Below, one piece after another: positions 4,776-6,101 of a DNA stretch of 6,101 nucleotides; position 1 is the first letter of the stretch; every line of letters begins with the position of its first letter. The position numbers were made by a program, and so were the translations under genes. Where the stretch lies: positions 1 through 6,101 of the forward strand of contig JAKAJW010000183.1 in assembly GCA_021813645.1 (NCBI GenBank). Direction: 5' to 3'. Below the pieces are notes generated by a model. That model searched no databases, was not told where the DNA came from, and was given only the letters and a program-made list of their open reading frames with translations. The DNA comes from Pseudomonadota bacterium. GTDB lineage: Bacteria; Pseudomonadota; Alphaproteobacteria; Rhodobacterales; Rhodobacteraceae.

Positions 4776-5933
4776 ATGCAGAGCACCGCACAGAAGCCCA
4801 CCGCCTGCCTTGCCCTGGCAGACGGCACGATCTTCTACGGCAAGGGCTTCGGCGCCCCGGGCGAGACGGTGGCCGAGCTCTGCTTCAACACCGCGATGAC
4901 CGGCTATCAGGAGATCATGACCGATCCGTCCTACGCCGGCCAGGTGGTCACCTTCACCTTCCCGCATATCGGCAATGTCGGGGTCAATGCCGAAGACGAC
5001 GAGACCGCCGAGCCGGTCGCCGCCGGCATGGTGGTGAAATGGGATCCGACCGAACCCTCGAACTGGCGCGCGGCGGGCGAGCTGACGCCCTGGCTCGCCG
5101 CCAAGGGCCGCATCGGCATCGGCGGCATCGACACCCGCCGGTTGACCCGGGCGATCCGCCAGCAGGGCGCGCCGCATGTCGCCCTCGCCTATGATCCGGA
5201 AGGCAACTTCGACATCGCCGCGCTGGTCGCCAAGGCCCGCGCCTGGAAGGGCCTGGTCGGCCTCGACCTCGCCAAAGAGGTGACCTGCGCCCAGTCCTAC
5301 CGCTGGGACGAGATGCGTTGGGCCTGGCCCGAGGGCTACACCCGCCGCCAGGGCCCCGGCCTCAAGGTCGTCGCCATCGACTACGGCGCCAAGCGCAACA
5401 TCCTGCGCTGCCTGGCCTCTTCGGGCTGCGAGGTCACCGTGCTGCCGGCCACCGCCACCGCCGAAGAGGTGCTGGCGCTGAACCCCGAGGGCGTGTTCCT
5501 GTCGAACGGGCCGGGCGACCCGGCCGCCACCGGCGAATATGCCGTGCCGATGATCCAGGGCGTGCTCGCCGCCGATGTGCCGGTCTTCGGCATCTGCCTC
5601 GGCCATCAGATGCTGGCGCTGGCGCTCGGCGCCCGCACGGTGAAGATGAACCACGGCCACCACGGCGCCAACCATCCGGTCAAGGATCTGGACACCGGCA
5701 AGGTCGAGATCACCTCGATGAACCACGGCTTCACGGTGGACAGCCAGACCCTGCCCAAGGGCGTGGTGGAAACCCATGTCAGCCTGTTCGACGGCTCGAA
5801 TTGCGGCATCCGTATCGCCGACCGGCCAGTGTTTTCGGTGCAATACCACCCCGAGGCGAGCCCCGGCCCGCAGGACAGCTACTACCTGTTCGAACGCTTC
5901 GCCGAGGCGATGCGCGCCCGCCGCGCCGCCTGA
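4776..5933 (+). CDS. carA: Carbamoyl-phosphate synthase small (glutaminase) subunit CarA
   Basis: CarA hydrolyses glutamine and channels ammonia to CarB, which makes carbamoyl phosphate for pyrimidine and arginine synthesis in the cytosol. The 385-aa protein has both expected domains. The N-terminal domain includes LADGTIFYGKGFGAPGETVAELCFNTAMTGYQE (14-46) and PHIGNVGVN (63-71). The C-terminal class I glutamine amidotransferase domain starts near VVAIDYGAKRNILR (198-211) and contains the oxyanion-loop segment SNGPGDP (243-249), the nucleophile Cys274 in FGICLGHQ, and His358/Glu360 in YHPEASPGP. The length is normal for the family. The start is set by GAGGAG (4762-4767) with an 8-nt spacer; the open frame above it overlaps the putative promoter. 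carB is not adjacent, so the two subunits are encoded separately here or carB lies further away. No leader peptide or attenuator is visible. Confidence 0.98.
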   Translation: MQSTAQKPTACLALADGTIFYGKGFGAPGETVAELCFNTAMTGYQEIMTDPSYAGQVVTFTFPHIGNVGVNAEDDETAEPVAAGMVVKWDPTEPSNWRAAGELTPWLAAKGRIGIGGIDTRRLTRAIRQQGAPHVALAYDPEGNFDIAALVAKARAWKGLVGLDLAKEVTCAQSYRWDEMRWAWPEGYTRRQGPGLKVVAIDYGAKRNILRCLASSGCEVTVLPATATAEEVLALNPEGVFLSNGPGDPAATGEYAVPMIQGVLAADVPVFGICLGHQMLALALGARTVKMNHGHHGANHPVKDLDTGKVEITSMNHGFTVDSQTLPKGVVETHVSLFDGSNCGIRIADRPVFSVQYHPEASPGPQDSYYLFERFAEAMRARRAA

Positions 5934-5961
5934 GCCCCGGCGCCCTGGCGCTCGCTTGCGA

Positions 5962-5977
5962 TTAACCCCCGGTTAAC
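5962..5977 (+). promoter_or_regulatory. CtrA-type binding site (TTAA-N7-TTAAC)
   Basis: TTAACCCCCGGTTAAC matches the full CtrA recognition pattern TTAA-N7-TTAAC exactly, and is also a perfect dyad TTAACC-CCC-GGTTAA. It lies 28 bp after the carA stop and about 48 bp before the next ATG, in a suitable place to control that gene. CtrA is the alphaproteobacterial response regulator linked to motility, cell cycle and, in Rhodobacterales, gene transfer agents. Chance occurrence of TTAA pairs is low in such GC-rich DNA, but binding is unproven. Confidence 0.5.
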
Positions 5978-6025
5978 CCTGTTCGCCCAGGCTGCCCCTG
6001 CGGCCGGTCGGATCGGGGGAATGCG

Positions 6026-6101
6026 ATGGCGAGTCGCCCACTGCAACTGATTGCTTTGGCCTCCCCGCCGCGCCGGCCGCACGAGCTGCCGCACGACGCC
6101 G
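6026..6101 (+). CDS. partial unrecognised protein, N-terminus only
   Basis: An open frame beginning MASRPLQLIALASPPRRPHE and still open at the right edge (25 complete codons). The ATG has GGGGGA at 6015-6020 with a 5-nt spacer. A competing ATG at 6021 in another frame abuts that site and stops after nine codons. The residues show a short hydrophobic start followed by proline/arginine-rich sequence and are too few to assign a family. It lies 92 bp after carA, behind the CtrA-type site, so it is probably separately regulated. Confidence 0.5.
   Translation, partial: MASRPLQLIALASPPRRPHELPHDA

Noticed and set aside
4632..5849. 405-codon minus-strand frame opposite carA
   Set aside because: It is a shadow of carA with Gly/Ala/His/Asp-rich composition and no family signature; carA itself is unambiguous.
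5940..5951. hairpin GCGC-CCTG-GCGC as a carA terminator
   Set aside because: The stem is only 4 bp and no T run follows it.
1..6101. mobile elements, phage genes or CRISPR arrays
   Set aside because: No transposase, integrase, terminal inverted repeats or spacer-repeat pattern was seen; the only regular repeats are the 11-bp units, which have no spacers.

Overview
The window looks like chromosomal DNA of a very GC-rich alphaproteobacterium, most likely of the Rhodobacterales (Rhodobacter/Paracoccus/Rhodovulum relatives). The basis is recall of family sequences, without a database search: the LipB, cytochrome c2, CtaD, DUF2244 and CarA proteins all read like Rhodobacteraceae homologues. The linkage of a c2/c550-type cytochrome to an aa3 oxidase subunit I gene resembles the cycA-ctaDII locus of Paracoccus denitrificans. 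All genes appear intact. I see no insertion sequence, phage gene, CRISPR array or island signature.

Layout from left to right. A tRNA-Leu(GAG) gene lies on the minus strand at the left edge. It diverges, across about 200 bp, from lipB (lipoate biosynthesis). Next come a periplasmic class I cytochrome c (cycA-like) and ctaD, subunit I of an aa3-type cytochrome c oxidase. A two-helix DUF2244 membrane protein follows ctaD with no intervening base. The DUF2244 gene converges with a minus-strand GatB/YqeY-family gene across a 190-bp gap that holds five tandem 11-bp repeats ending in a small hairpin. yqeY diverges from carA, the glutaminase subunit of carbamoyl-phosphate synthetase. After carA there is a CtrA-like palindrome and the first 25 codons of an unrecognised plus-strand gene that runs off the right edge.

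The middle block forms a respiratory unit. The cytochrome would carry electrons from the bc1 complex to the aa3 oxidase, and DUF2244 may be a co-expressed oxidase-associated membrane protein. LipB supports the lipoylated dehydrogenases that feed the same chain. carA and yqeY are housekeeping neighbours.

The features most worth a second look are regulatory. A near-perfect rho-independent terminator (9-bp stem, GCAA loop, T4) lies inside the first codons of the DUF2244 gene. An FNR/Anr-type box (9 of 10 consensus positions) lies between the cytochrome gene and ctaD. An exact TTAA-N7-TTAAC CtrA-type site lies after carA. The 11-bp repeat array lies in the convergent gap. In CtaD, Gln occupies the position of a conserved Mg/Mn-site His. 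I found no clear sign of a wholly novel multi-gene system here.
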